From NCBI GenBank assembly GCA_963739995.1, contig CAVUCH010000013.1:186001-250000 (forward strand): a DNA stretch of 64,000 nt. The letters are read 5' to 3'. Numbering within the stretch: position 1 is the stretch's first letter; every line of letters starts with the position of its first letter. The notes below the pieces were generated by a model. That model saw only the letters and a program-made list of their open reading frames with translations, ran no database searches and was not told where the DNA came from. Positions 27,922 through 37,018 of this stretch are shown here, one piece after another. The DNA is from CAVUCH01 sp963739995 (GTDB lineage Bacteria; Acidobacteriota; Vicinamibacteria; Vicinamibacterales; JAENWD01). The translations under genes and the position numbers were made by a program.

Positions 27922-29015
27922 AGACACCAGCCATGCGCGTCACCCGCTCACTTGTCCTGTCGTCGTTCTGCTCCCTGCTGCTGGCGACAGCGGCGGGCGC
28001 GCAGGGCGCGTTTCCGTCCGCCGCCCACGCAGTGCCCTCGGCGTCCACCTCACCTCCCGGTGCCTGGCTCGAACGGTTCCAGGAGTCTCGCAGCGGCCCC
28101 GAGAGCAGCGAGCGGTGGAGCCGGACCTTCAAGGTAGGGCCGACCGGTTCGCTCGATTTGTCGAACATCTCGGGGGACATCGTGATCACCGGCGGCGCGG
28201 GTGACGAGATTCGGGTCGAGGCGGTGAAGCACGCCAACGGGCACAAGGCCGATGAGACGAAGCGACAGCTCGGGGGCGTCACCATCGACGCCAGCGAACG
28301 CGCCGGCCGCGTCGAGATTTCCACGTCGTATCCCCACAAGCAGAACTCCCACGTGGACGTGGACTACACCGTCCACGTGCCGACGGGGACTACCGTGTCG
28401 GTGCGCAGCGTCTCGGGCAACATCGAGCTGACTGACCTCAAGGGTGAGGCCCGGCTCGAGACGGTGAGCGGCAACGTTACGACCACGAACAGCCGGCAGC
28501 TGGCGCGCGTGAAGAGCGTTTCGGGCGATGTGTCGGTCTCGGAAGGCGGCTCAGGGGACGTGCTCAACCTCGGCACGGTCAGCGGCAACCTCACCGTGCG
28601 GCGCCTCAAGGCCCGGACGCTGGAGGTGCAGACCATCAGCGGAGACCTCTTGCTGACCGAGACCACCTGCGACCGGGTGCAGGCGAAGACGGTGAGTGGC
28701 GACCTGCAGTTCGGGGGGCCGCTCGCGAAAGCGGGCCGGTACGAATTCAACTCGCATTCGGGCGACGTGCGGCTCTCACTGCACGGGACCGTCGGGTTCG
28801 AGATCACGGCCAGCACGTTCAGCGGAGACCTCCGCTCCGATCTCCAGCTGTCGGGTCGCGGCGACGCCGCGGCGGTGCCGGCGGGCGACGACGATCGCCG
28901 GCACGGACCCCAGCGGCAGGAACTGCGCGGCACCTTCGGCGATGGCAGCGCCGTGGTGATGGTCCAGACCTTCAGCGGCGATCTGATCGTGACCGGGACC
29001 GGCGCGAAGAAATGA
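27918..29015 (+). CDS. Secreted DUF4097-family beta-repeat protein
   Basis: 365 residues with a signal peptide (LVLSSFCSLLLATAAGAQGA, about 9-30). From residue 75 the protein is a ladder of short repeats with the core VSGN or SGD every 20 residues or so: LSNISGDIVITGG, VRSVSGNIELTDL, LETVSGNVTTTNS, VKSVSGDVSVSEG, LGTVSGNLTVRRL, VQTISGDLLLTET, AKTVSGDLQFGG, and a last FSGDLIVTGTG. This is the DUF4097/adhesin-like beta-solenoid pattern. Function is unknown. Coupling to an ECF sigma and anti-sigma pair suggests it senses or maintains the envelope. Confidence 0.9.
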   Translation: MKTPAMRVTRSLVLSSFCSLLLATAAGAQGAFPSAAHAVPSASTSPPGAWLERFQESRSGPESSERWSRTFKVGPTGSLDLSNISGDIVITGGAGDEIRVEAVKHANGHKADETKRQLGGVTIDASERAGRVEISTSYPHKQNSHVDVDYTVHVPTGTTVSVRSVSGNIELTDLKGEARLETVSGNVTTTNSRQLARVKSVSGDVSVSEGGSGDVLNLGTVSGNLTVRRLKARTLEVQTISGDLLLTETTCDRVQAKTVSGDLQFGGPLAKAGRYEFNSHSGDVRLSLHGTVGFEITASTFSGDLRSDLQLSGRGDAAAVPAGDDDRRHGPQRQELRGTFGDGSAVVMVQTFSGDLIVTGTGAKK

Positions 29016-29150
29016 GGCCCGGACGCATTACATAGTGGAACGCCGATTGCTGCTCATGTATTGTTCCGCATGTCGTAGCTCGCGGCGACGGCCGCGGGCA
29101 GTATGCTGGAAGCTCACACTCGCGTGGGTCCACCTACAGGAGGCAATTCA

Positions 29151-29687
29151 ATGCAGCAGGTAGTTCTCGCCGGCGTCATCGCTGGCGCACTCGCCGTCGG
29201 CCAACCGCCAGCGGCTTCCGCGCAGGCCACCAGCGGACAGACCACAGCCGGACAGACCACGACCGGACAGGGTACGACCGGGCAGGGCACGAGCGCAAAG
29301 CCCCCGAGCAAAACGGCTGGGCCCGCGAAGACCGCCTCCGGTGCCATGTCACTCGGCTCCGTGCGCCTCACCCGCGCCGTCAAGGCCAATGGCCAGCCGC
29401 TGGCAGCCGGTAGCTATACCGTCCGGCTCACCGAAGAACAGGCTCGCCCGGATGCCAAGGGTCAGGACCCATCGCTCGAACGCTGGGTCGAGTTCCTGCA
29501 AGGTAGCCAGGTGAAGGGACGCGAGGTCGTGACCATCGTCCCCGAAAGCGACATCGCGCAGGTCTCGGATGGCAAACGCGTGCCCAAGGGCAGCGCGCGC
29601 GTGGAGATGCTGAAAGGGAACGACTACGTGCGGGTGTGGATCAACCGGGGAGGCAACAATTACCTGATTCACTTGCCGCCGGCGTGA
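29151..29687 (+). CDS. Secreted protein with a TTGQG-type linker, function unknown
   Basis: 178 residues from ATG 29151, preceded by CAGGAGGCAATTCA. Signal peptide 1-26 (VVLAGVIAGALAVGQPPAAS). Residues 27-48 are a low-complexity Thr/Gly/Gln stretch made of degenerate 15-base units, then a compact domain with GSVRLTRAVKANGQPLAAGS, ERWVEFLQGSQVKGREVVTI, and YVRVWINRGGNNYLIHLPPA. Such small domains occur widely in secreted acidobacterial proteins. Not recognised as an enzyme. It is 135 bases behind the DUF4097 gene and may share its transcript. Confidence 0.75.
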   Translation: MQQVVLAGVIAGALAVGQPPAASAQATSGQTTAGQTTTGQGTTGQGTSAKPPSKTAGPAKTASGAMSLGSVRLTRAVKANGQPLAAGSYTVRLTEEQARPDAKGQDPSLERWVEFLQGSQVKGREVVTIVPESDIAQVSDGKRVPKGSARVEMLKGNDYVRVWINRGGNNYLIHLPPA

Positions 29688-29714
29688 TCGCCCGTCGGCG
29701 GGGATGAATCAGGA

Positions 29715-29836
29715 ATGCACAATGCACAATGACAAAATGCACAATGTAAAAGGAGCCATGTAGGACGGGCGCAAGATCTTCGTCACCGTTGCACCGCCTC
29801 CGGCTTGTCCTTTTTCATTGTGCATTGTGCATTGTT
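29715..29836. repeat. Inverted heptanucleotide blocks between convergent genes
   Basis: Left block: ATGCACA, ATGCACA, ATGACAA from 29715. Right block: CATTGTG, CATTGTG, CATTGTT from 29816. Positions 29715-29731 and 29816-29832 are perfect 17-base inverted arms separated by 84 bases. The unit is that of the 6094-6124 array. The blocks lie in the gap between the secreted protein gene (ends 29687) and rng (ends 29851), the same arrangement as the 9756-9943 array. Could form a hairpin in transcripts from both sides. Confidence 0.82.
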
Positions 29837-29850
29837 GTCATTTCTGATGT

Positions 29851-31374
29851 TCACCCCACCGCCATGACGTCGAACTGCTCGTGATGCAAGTGGGTGTCCG
29901 GGTGAATGGTGACATCCTTCCCGAGCGCCACGCGGAGATCTTTCAGGACGGCGCTCTCCTCTTCCTTCAAGGCACGGGCGATGTCCGGGTTCACCCGGAG
30001 CACGACGGCATGCCCGTTCAGCTCGGCGCCGAGCTTCTTCACCTCCGCCAGGATCTCGTAGCAGATCGTTGAGCTCGCCTTGATCACGCCACTGCCCGAG
30101 CAGTACGGGCAAGGCTCGGTGAGCACGCGCTCGAGGCTCTGTTTCACGCGCTTGCGGGTGATGACGATCAAACCGAAGTCCGAGACCTGCAGCGCCTTCG
30201 ACGGCGCCCGATCGTGCTTCAGTTCCTGCTCCAGCGCCTGGAAAACCTTCTGGCGGTTCTTGCGGTCCTCCATATCGATGAAGTCGAGCACGATGATGCC
30301 GCCGAGGTCCCGCAGCCGGATCTGCCGGACGATCTCCCGGGCCGCCTCCAGATTCGTCTTCACGATCGTGTCTTCGAGGCGCCCGGCCGTCCGCTTGCCG
30401 ACGTAGCGGCCGGTGTTCACGTCAATCGCGACGAGCGCTTCCGTCTGGTTAATCACGATCGAGCCACCCGACTTCAGCCACACCTTGCTGCGCAGCGCCT
30501 TGTCGAGCTCGGCCTGGACTCCGTATTCCTCGAAGATTGGAAACGCCTTGTCGTACAGCTTCACGCGGGGCGCAAGCGCCGGCAGAATGCGCTCTACGAG
30601 CTGCAGGACACGCTGGTGCTCCTGTGGGTTGTCGATCCGGACCGCGGAGAACTCGTCGGTCAGCAGATCGCGCAGCAGCTTCGCCACGAGGCTGTCCTCG
30701 CGGTAGACGACTGCTGGCGCGCGGAGAGCGTCGGTCTTCTTCCGCACCTCCGTCCAGATCCGGTTGAAGTAGTCGAGATCGACGAGGATGTCCTCTTTCG
30801 AGCGGCCTGACGCGGCCGTGCGGATGATGATCCCGCCGGTGAATCCCTGCTGCTCGCGGTACTCGCGCACAATCCCGCGCAGGCGCGCGCGCTCGTCGCG
30901 CGATTCAATCTTCCGCGACACGCCGATGTGATCGACTGTCGGCATGAACACGAGGAAACGGCCCGCGAGGGATGCATGTGAGGTCAACCGCGCGCCTTTC
31001 GTGCCGAGCGGCTCCTTCGCCACCTGCACGAGCACCTCCTGCCCCTCCCGGACCAGATCCTCGATCTTGGGCTCCTCGCGCGCGCCCTTCGCGGCCTCGT
31101 CCTTCTTCTCCTCGGCGTCCTCGTCAGGATCGAGCTTCTCGAACTCCTCGTTCACGACGTCGGAGACGTACAGGAACCCGTCCCGCTCGAGCCCGATGTC
31201 CACGAACGCCGACTGCATCCCGGGCAGAACTTTCGACACCCGCCCCTTGTAGATGTTGCCGACGACGCCGCGCTGCCGCTCCCGCTCGACGAAGATTTCG
31301 CTGACGAGATCGTCCTCGAGGATCGCGACCCGCGTCTCGTGATCGTTCGAGCAGATGATCATCTCCTTGTTCAT
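29851..31374 (-). CDS. rng: Ribonuclease G (RNase E/G family)
   Basis: 507 residues from the ATG at 31374 (MNKEMIICSNDHETRVAILE). It has the S1-like domain at 35-130 with an acidic insert, GDDEF-type first motif GITEDIVVDLDYF region (here SKEDILVDLDYFN), the catalytic aspartates in LGGIIVLDFIDMEDRKNRQK, and the zinc-link CPYCSGSG near residue 420. It cleaves single-stranded AU-rich RNA and matures 16S rRNA 5' ends. The usual E. coli position, after mreBCD, is kept here after rodA, 90 bases upstream on the same strand. Confidence 0.96.
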   Translation of the reverse strand: MNKEMIICSNDHETRVAILEDDLVSEIFVERERQRGVVGNIYKGRVSKVLPGMQSAFVDIGLERDGFLYVSDVVNEEFEKLDPDEDAEEKKDEAAKGAREEPKIEDLVREGQEVLVQVAKEPLGTKGARLTSHASLAGRFLVFMPTVDHIGVSRKIESRDERARLRGIVREYREQQGFTGGIIIRTAASGRSKEDILVDLDYFNRIWTEVRKKTDALRAPAVVYREDSLVAKLLRDLLTDEFSAVRIDNPQEHQRVLQLVERILPALAPRVKLYDKAFPIFEEYGVQAELDKALRSKVWLKSGGSIVINQTEALVAIDVNTGRYVGKRTAGRLEDTIVKTNLEAAREIVRQIRLRDLGGIIVLDFIDMEDRKNRQKVFQALEQELKHDRAPSKALQVSDFGLIVITRKRVKQSLERVLTEPCPYCSGSGVIKASSTICYEILAEVKKLGAELNGHAVVLRVNPDIARALKEEESAVLKDLRVALGKDVTIHPDTHLHHEQFDVMAVG

Positions 31375-31464
31375 CGATGGCACTCCGGCCGACGGCGGGG
31401 AGGCCGCGCACCGTGCCGCCGCATGCCCGAGGCACGCTGCCGCCCGATCCGCCATCCCGCCGCG

Positions 31465-32559
31465 TCAATTCGTGAACCGGCGCATCCGCACGTTGAGGAT
31501 CAGGCCGAAGCCTGCCAACGTCGCGATGAGCGACGAGCCGCCATAACTCATGAGCGGCAGCGTCAGCCCCTTCACGGGGGCCAATCCGGCTGACATGGAT
31601 ATGTTGTACAGCACCTGAAAGGTGAAACCGGCCAGGATCCCGAGCACCAGGTATGCCCCGAGCCGATCCTTGGCCAGCCGCGCTGCATCGAGCGATCTGG
31701 TAATCACGAACAAGTAGAGCCCGAGCGCCACGATGACGCCGGCGAATCCCTGCTCTTCTCCCCAAACCGAAAAGATGAAGTCGTTGTGGGCGACCGGCAG
31801 GAAGCGCAGCTGTCCCTGCGTGCCCTTCATGAATCCCTTGCCCCAGAGGCCTCCCGACCCCGTGGTGATGCGGGCCTGGATCTGCTGGTACCCCGCGCCA
31901 CGCGTGTCCTTCGACGGATCGACGAAGGTCAGCACGCGCTGACGCTGGTAATCCTGGAGCACGAACTTCCAGGCGACAGGCGCTGCCAGCACGGCGACGA
32001 CCGCGGCAATCGCGAGGAGCCGCTTCGGCAGCCCCGCCGCGTATGCGATGACGAGATAGACGGGAATCACCGTCACGGCCGTGCCCAGGTCGGGCTGGCG
32101 CATGATCAGCACCACCGGCACCAGCGCCAGGCCGCCCGCGATCGCGAGGTCGGCCAGGGTCGGATTGCCCCGGCGGCTCTCGCCGAAGTACTTCGCGAGC
32201 ACCAGCGCGACCGCCAAACGCGCGAACTCCGAGGGCTGCAGATTGTAGAAGCCGAGCGAAATCCACCGCCGGGCCCCGCCCCGCACGACGCCGAACAGCA
32301 TCACGTACACGAGCAGCGCGAGCAGCGCCAGGTAGAGAAGGTGGGACCGGTCGGCGAGCGTCCGGTAGTCGATTGACAGCGCGACGACGAGCGCGATGGT
32401 GCCGAGCCCGAGCGCGTAGAGCTGCGAGATGTAAAGCCGCGGCGCCGAGCTCTGGGTGGCGCTGTAGATCATCAGAACGCCCATGCCGCAGAGCGCAAAC
32501 AGCGCCACGACGAGCGCCCAGTCGACATGGAAATAGAGGCGCCGCTCGAGCATGCTCAT
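31465..32559 (-). CDS. rodA: Rod-shape SEDS peptidoglycan polymerase RodA
   Basis: 364 residues, about ten transmembrane helices. SEDS motifs: RWISLGFYNLQPSEFARLAV, the loop with the catalytic aspartate in LIMRQPDLGTAVTVIPVYLV, FLPVAHNDFIFSVWGEEQGF and, at the end, LPLMSYGGSSLIATLAGFGL. RodA polymerises lipid II into glycan strands during elongation with PBP2. Its start overlaps the mrdA stop by 4 bases (ATGA), so the pair is coupled. Confidence 0.97.
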   Translation of the reverse strand: MSMLERRLYFHVDWALVVALFALCGMGVLMIYSATQSSAPRLYISQLYALGLGTIALVVALSIDYRTLADRSHLLYLALLALLVYVMLFGVVRGGARRWISLGFYNLQPSEFARLAVALVLAKYFGESRRGNPTLADLAIAGGLALVPVVLIMRQPDLGTAVTVIPVYLVIAYAAGLPKRLLAIAAVVAVLAAPVAWKFVLQDYQRQRVLTFVDPSKDTRGAGYQQIQARITTGSGGLWGKGFMKGTQGQLRFLPVAHNDFIFSVWGEEQGFAGVIVALGLYLFVITRSLDAARLAKDRLGAYLVLGILAGFTFQVLYNISMSAGLAPVKGLTLPLMSYGGSSLIATLAGFGLILNVRMRRFTN

Positions 32560-34505
32560 TGCGGCTGCCCTTCCGCCCGCGCGACGGCAGTGGCGGCAGC
32601 ATCCTGCGCGACCGGCTCTGGCAGGGCCTCCGCAGGCACTTCTTCTGGCGGCGCCGCCACCGGCTGCCCTGGCAACGGGAACGCCGGCAGCGGTTGCCCT
32701 TCCTGCTTGGCGTAATAGGTCGCGATGATGTGCTTCGCGATTGGCGCGCCGAGATACCCGTGCTCGGCGTGCTCGGCGAAGATGACTCCAGCCAGCACGG
32801 GGTTGTCCTTCGGAGCGAAGAAGACGAACCACCCGTGGTCGCGCAGATCCTTGTCGGTACGGCCCTTTGCCGCCTTGCCGCCCTGCAGCGAAATCACCTG
32901 GGCCGTTCCGGTCTTCCCCGCGACGTCACGCCCGGCGAGCCGGCCGCGTCCGCCGGTGCCCGCCGCGTTCACGACCATCCACAGCCCGTCGTGCAGCGCC
33001 GACACGGTGGACGGCTTCAGGGTGAACTGCTCGGCAGGCGCCGGCGGCGGCACCTCGTTCCAACGGCTGCGGTCCTCGATCGCCCGGATCGTGTGCGGGA
33101 GGAACCTCGTGCCGCCGTTGGCCACCGTCGCCATCATCACGGCAAGCGAAAGCGGCGTCACGGAGACCTGTCCCTGTCCGATGGCCACCGAGATCGTCTC
33201 GCCGGCATACCACTTTTCGCCCGTCCGGGCTTTCTTCCACGCGGTCGACGGCATGATGCCCTGCACTTCGTTCGGCAGATCGATGCCGGTGCGCACGCCG
33301 AGCCCCAGGCGCGTCGCCCACTTGTGCATGCGGTCCACGCCCAGCATGTTGCCGAGCGTGTAGAAGTACACGTTGCACGACCTCTCCAGCGCGTGCCGCA
33401 TGTCCACCGTGCCGTGGCCCCCCTTCAGGTGGCACTTGAAATACCGCCCGTAGAACACGGCGCCGCCCCCGCAGTGGACCCGGAAGTCGGGTGTGGCCAC
33501 ACCCTCCTCGAGCGCCGCCGTCGCGACCGCGATCTTGAACGTCGAGCCGGGCGAGTAGCGGCCCTGGATGGCGCGGTTCTGCAGGGGGCGGAGCCGATCG
33601 GTGTTGAGCGCAGCCCAGGTCGCCCGGTCGATGCCCGCCGCGAACGTGTTGGGGTCATAGGCCGGCAGGCTCACGAAGGTCAGCACCTCCCCGTTGCGCG
33701 GATCCAGCACGACGGCGGCACCCTGGTAGCCGAGCGCCTTGAACCCGTCTTCCGCGGCCTTCTGGAGGTCGTAGTCGATCGTGAGCTTCACGCGGCGGCC
33801 CTCGACGGGCTCGACCTTGTCCAGCTCCCCCATCTCGCGGCCCGTGCTGTTGACCACCACAGTACGGAGACCGGAGGTGCCCATCAGCAGGTCGTTGTGC
33901 GTCTTCTCCAGGCCTGCCTGCCCGATGATGTCGCCGCTTTTCACCGTGACGTTCGCCGCCACCTGTATGTCGCTGGCCTCTCCGACATAGCCGAACAGGT
34001 GAGCCGCAAGTCCCTCGACGGGATAGTTGCGCGTGGGTACCCGCTGCACGACAACGTCGGGCAGCTCGAAGTCGAGCCGCCGTGCGGTGATGGCGGCCAC
34101 CTGTGCCAGTGTCGCGTCCTCGATCACGACGATCGGCCGGTAGGGAGGCTCGTGCCGGTGACGATCCACGAGCTCCTGCATGCGCCGTTCGTCGGTGCCG
34201 GCCACCGCGGCCAGCAGGCGGATCGTGCGATCGAGATTGGTCGTGTGCAGCCGCACGATCGATACGTTGAACGAGGGACGGTTCTCGACCAGGACGCGCC
34301 CATTGCGATCGAACAACACGCCGCGCGGCGCGCGCAGCGGCAGCTCGCGCTGGTGGTTGTTCTCCGCCATCTCCTGGAACTTCGCGTGCTGGATGATCTG
34401 GAAGAACCAGAAGCTCGCGGCGAGCATGGCGAACAACACCACCGCCCCCACGCGGAGGACCATGATGCGCGTCGACAAGGTCTGGCGCTCTTCCGGGATT
34501 CGCAT
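32556..34505 (-). CDS. mrdA: Penicillin-binding protein 2 (elongation transpeptidase)
   Basis: 649 residues. One N-terminal membrane helix (VGAVVLFAMLAASFWFFQII, about 14-33), the PBP dimer domain with RGVLFDRNGRVLVENRPSF, and a transpeptidase domain: S-x-x-K in YSPGSTFKIAVATAALEEG, S-x-N in LERSCNVYFYTLGN, and K-T-G in DVAGKTGTAQVISLQGGK. It cross-links peptidoglycan for cell elongation with RodA and MreBCD. A Pro- and Ala-rich tail of about 40 residues follows the transpeptidase domain. Confidence 0.97.
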   Translation of the reverse strand: MRIPEERQTLSTRIMVLRVGAVVLFAMLAASFWFFQIIQHAKFQEMAENNHQRELPLRAPRGVLFDRNGRVLVENRPSFNVSIVRLHTTNLDRTIRLLAAVAGTDERRMQELVDRHRHEPPYRPIVVIEDATLAQVAAITARRLDFELPDVVVQRVPTRNYPVEGLAAHLFGYVGEASDIQVAANVTVKSGDIIGQAGLEKTHNDLLMGTSGLRTVVVNSTGREMGELDKVEPVEGRRVKLTIDYDLQKAAEDGFKALGYQGAAVVLDPRNGEVLTFVSLPAYDPNTFAAGIDRATWAALNTDRLRPLQNRAIQGRYSPGSTFKIAVATAALEEGVATPDFRVHCGGGAVFYGRYFKCHLKGGHGTVDMRHALERSCNVYFYTLGNMLGVDRMHKWATRLGLGVRTGIDLPNEVQGIMPSTAWKKARTGEKWYAGETISVAIGQGQVSVTPLSLAVMMATVANGGTRFLPHTIRAIEDRSRWNEVPPPAPAEQFTLKPSTVSALHDGLWMVVNAAGTGGRGRLAGRDVAGKTGTAQVISLQGGKAAKGRTDKDLRDHGWFVFFAPKDNPVLAGVIFAEHAEHGYLGAPIAKHIIATYYAKQEGQPLPAFPLPGQPVAAPPEEVPAEALPEPVAQDAAATAVARAEGQPQ

Positions 34506-34575
34506 TGCCGTGGTTCTATGCTTCTTCTAGCCTACCCAATCGTGGCGGCACGCGACAGAGGCTGTCACGCCCGGT

Positions 34576-35088
34576 TCACCGGCGGGAGACGCGACCGCGG
34601 TTGGCAGCGCGCCGCTGGAGCGCGCCCGGCACGAACTCGATGAGCTGAAACGCGACCAGCCCGACGACGGCGTTTGCCACGGCCTGGCTGGCGACCCCGC
34701 CGTACGGCTTGCCGAAGTGGCGGAGCCCGAGCAGTTCATACAAGCCCATGAACACCGTGGCATGGAGGATGGTGGCCGCGAAAAACACGACGAAGCGGGG
34801 CAGCGGTCGTACGACGATGAATTGGGAGGCCGCCATGCCGATCACGAACCCGACTACCGTCTTTGCCAGTCCGCCGATACCCAGGATCCCGCTCGACAAC
34901 GCGTCCTGCGCAAGGCCGGCCGCCGCACCAGCCAGCAACCCGGTATTCGCACCGGACGAGATGGCGATGTAGATGACAACCACCAGCACCAGATCCACCG
35001 CGCCGGTCCCGCGCACGACAACCTGCGCGAGGGTCGTCTGAAGCACCAGGGCGAGCACCAGGGCCGCGGCAGCCGCGAACCACTTCAC
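34576..35088 (-). CDS. mreD: Rod-shape-determining protein MreD
   Basis: 170 residues, about five to six hydrophobic segments, standard for MreD: WFAAAAALVLALVLQTTLAQ at the start, then GAVDLVLVVVIYIAISSG and GLLAGAAAGLAQDALSSG, the D-x-x-S-x-G motif typical of the family. It bridges MreC and the elongasome in the inner membrane. The start overlaps the mreC stop by 4 bases. Sequence identity in this family is always low, so position in the mre operon supports the call. Confidence 0.9.
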   Translation of the reverse strand: MKWFAAAAALVLALVLQTTLAQVVVRGTGAVDLVLVVVIYIAISSGANTGLLAGAAAGLAQDALSSGILGIGGLAKTVVGFVIGMAASQFIVVRPLPRFVVFFAATILHATVFMGLYELLGLRHFGKPYGGVASQAVANAVVGLVAFQLIEFVPGALQRRAANRGRVSRR

Positions 35089-35939
35089 CGCATCGCCCCA
35101 GCCGGCCCCGCGCCTTCCGGCATCGGCGGCGTGAGCACGACCAGCACTTCCTCCAGCATCGAGAAGTCGACGGCCGGTCGCACACTGATGGCACCGTATG
35201 CCCCCCCGCTGCGCTCCACCTTCTCGACGCGGCCAATCACGAAACCCTTGGGGTAGATGCCGTCAATTCCGGACGTGACCACGGTGTCGCCGGTCTGGAT
35301 CTCGGCCGACCCGCTGACGTAGTCCATCCGCAGCGTGTCGGTCCCCGTGCCCACCACGACACCTTGGGCGCGGGATCGCTCAATCAGGGCACCCGCGGCA
35401 GCGTTCAGGTCGATGAGCAGCTGCACCTTGGCCGCGTGGACACTCGGCACGATGATGCGGCCCACGACGCCCGCCGGTGAGATGACGGCCATATCGGGTC
35501 GCAGGCCCGCCTGGGTGCCCTTGCCAAGCGTCACGGTCCGAAATTCTGGTGTGGCGGCCGCGGCAATCACGTCAGCTGCCGTCGTCTGAACGGCCATCCG
35601 GGAGCGGAGATCGAGCAGCTGCTCCAGGTTTCGGCTGCGCTGGGCGAGTGCGCGTTCCTGTTGCAGTGCGATCCGTGCCTGCCCCAGCTCGCGATTGAGC
35701 CGTTCGTTCTCGCCTCGCAGGCCGCGCAGCTCGAAGTAGCCGGTCCACAGGTCAACGACCGCCCCCGTCACCCCGGCTCCCACTCGCTGGACCTCCGCCA
35801 CGATGCCGAAAGCCACGGCCTGCAGAATCGGCATCCCCGTCTTCGTGCTCACCTGGGCGGAGATGAGCACCAGCTGGGCGACGACAACCCCGAAGAACAG
35901 ATACGAACTGCTGCGGAGTCGGAGGTCCAGCGCGGGCAT
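35085..35939 (-). CDS. mreC: Rod-shape-determining protein MreC
   Basis: 284 residues. One N-terminal membrane helix (SYLFFGVVVAQLVLISAQVS), a coiled coil at about 70-105 (LRGENERLNRELGQARIALQ), then the double beta-barrel domain with VTLGKGTQAGLRPDMAVISP and GVVGRIIVPSVHAAKVQLL, followed by TVVTSGIDGIYPKGFVIGRV, which are the conserved MreC blocks. It is the periplasmic scaffold and activator of PBP2. Lies 13 bases behind mreB. Confidence 0.95.
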   Translation of the reverse strand: MPALDLRLRSSSYLFFGVVVAQLVLISAQVSTKTGMPILQAVAFGIVAEVQRVGAGVTGAVVDLWTGYFELRGLRGENERLNRELGQARIALQQERALAQRSRNLEQLLDLRSRMAVQTTAADVIAAAATPEFRTVTLGKGTQAGLRPDMAVISPAGVVGRIIVPSVHAAKVQLLIDLNAAAGALIERSRAQGVVVGTGTDTLRMDYVSGSAEIQTGDTVVTSGIDGIYPKGFVIGRVEKVERSGGAYGAISVRPAVDFSMLEEVLVVLTPPMPEGAGPAGAMR

Positions 35940-35952
35940 GGGTACGGCGGGC

Positions 35953-36981
35953 TCAATCGATGGAAATCTTGCGCAACAGGTTGAAATCCGAAAGCATCTT
36001 GCCCGCCCCGAGCACGACCGACGACAGCGGGTCTTCCGCCATGGCGAGCGGCAGCCCCGTCTCCTCGCGCAGCCGCTTGTCCAGGTTCTTCAGCATCGAA
36101 CCGCCGCCTGTCAGGACGATTCCGCGATCGACGATGTCGGCCGACAGTTCCGGCGGCGTCCGCTCGAGCGCCACGCGCACCGCGTCGACGATGACATTGA
36201 CCGTTTCGGCCAGTGCCTCTCGGATTTCCTCGTCGCTGATGGTGATCGTCTTGGGCACGCCTTCAATCAGGTGCCGTCCCTTGATCTCCATCGTCGTCCG
36301 CTCGTCGAGGGGGTATGCGGAGCCGATCTCGATTTTGATCTGCTCCGCCGTGCGCTCGCCGATGAGCAGGTTGTACGTCTTCTTGATGTAGTGGATGATC
36401 GCCTCGTCCATCTCGTTGCCGGCGACGCGAACCGCCTTGCTGTAGACGATCCCGGCCAGGGAGATAACCGCAATATCGGTCGTTCCGCCCCCGACGTCCA
36501 CGATCATGTTCCCCGCGGGTTCGGTGATGGGCATGCCTGCCCCGATAGCGGCGGCCATGGCCTCTTCGACGAGGTGCACTTCGCTGGCTTTCGCCCGGTA
36601 TGCGCTGTCCTTCACCGCCCGCTTCTCCACCTGGGTGATCTCGGACGGCACGCCGATGACGATGCGCGGGCGCACCCAGACGTTCCGGTTGTTGTGCGCC
36701 TTCTTGATGAAGTAGGTCAGCATCTTCTCTGTGACCTCGAAGTCGGCGATTACCCCGTCCTTCATCGGCTTGATCGCGACGATGTTGCCGGGCGTGCGCC
36801 CGAGCATGTCCTTGGCATCCTTGCCGACGGCCTCCACGCGGCCGGTGACCTTGTTGATGGCAACGATCGACGGCTCGTTGACTACGATGCCCTTGCCACG
36901 GGCGTAGACGCAGGTATTCGCCGTCCCGAGGTCGATGGCGAGATCACTCGAGAACAGCGAGAAGATAGAGCGAAGGCTCAA
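35953..36981 (-). CDS. mreB: Actin-like rod-shape protein MreB
   Basis: 342 residues. Phosphate-1 DLGTANTCVYARGKGIVVNE, the connect and phosphate-2 block IVDVGGGTTDIAVISLAGIV, adenosine loop GIVLTGGGSMLKNLDKRLRE and the ending DPLSSVVLGAGKML match MreB closely, and length is normal. It polymerises along the membrane and guides lateral wall synthesis. First gene of the mreBCD-mrdA-rodA-rng run. The GGDEF gene ends 37 bases upstream on the same strand. Confidence 0.98.
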   Translation of the reverse strand: MSLRSIFSLFSSDLAIDLGTANTCVYARGKGIVVNEPSIVAINKVTGRVEAVGKDAKDMLGRTPGNIVAIKPMKDGVIADFEVTEKMLTYFIKKAHNNRNVWVRPRIVIGVPSEITQVEKRAVKDSAYRAKASEVHLVEEAMAAAIGAGMPITEPAGNMIVDVGGGTTDIAVISLAGIVYSKAVRVAGNEMDEAIIHYIKKTYNLLIGERTAEQIKIEIGSAYPLDERTTMEIKGRHLIEGVPKTITISDEEIREALAETVNVIVDAVRVALERTPPELSADIVDRGIVLTGGGSMLKNLDKRLREETGLPLAMAEDPLSSVVLGAGKMLSDFNLLRKISID

Positions 36982-37018
36982 CGATGTACTCCTTGTCGGA
37001 CGATGCGGGTGGCGTCCC

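Noticed and set aside
29041..29092. ECF-type promoter upstream of the secreted protein gene (GGAAC seen)
   Set aside because: No GTC-type -10 lies at the required spacing; GGAAC pairs instead with a downstream GTTCC.
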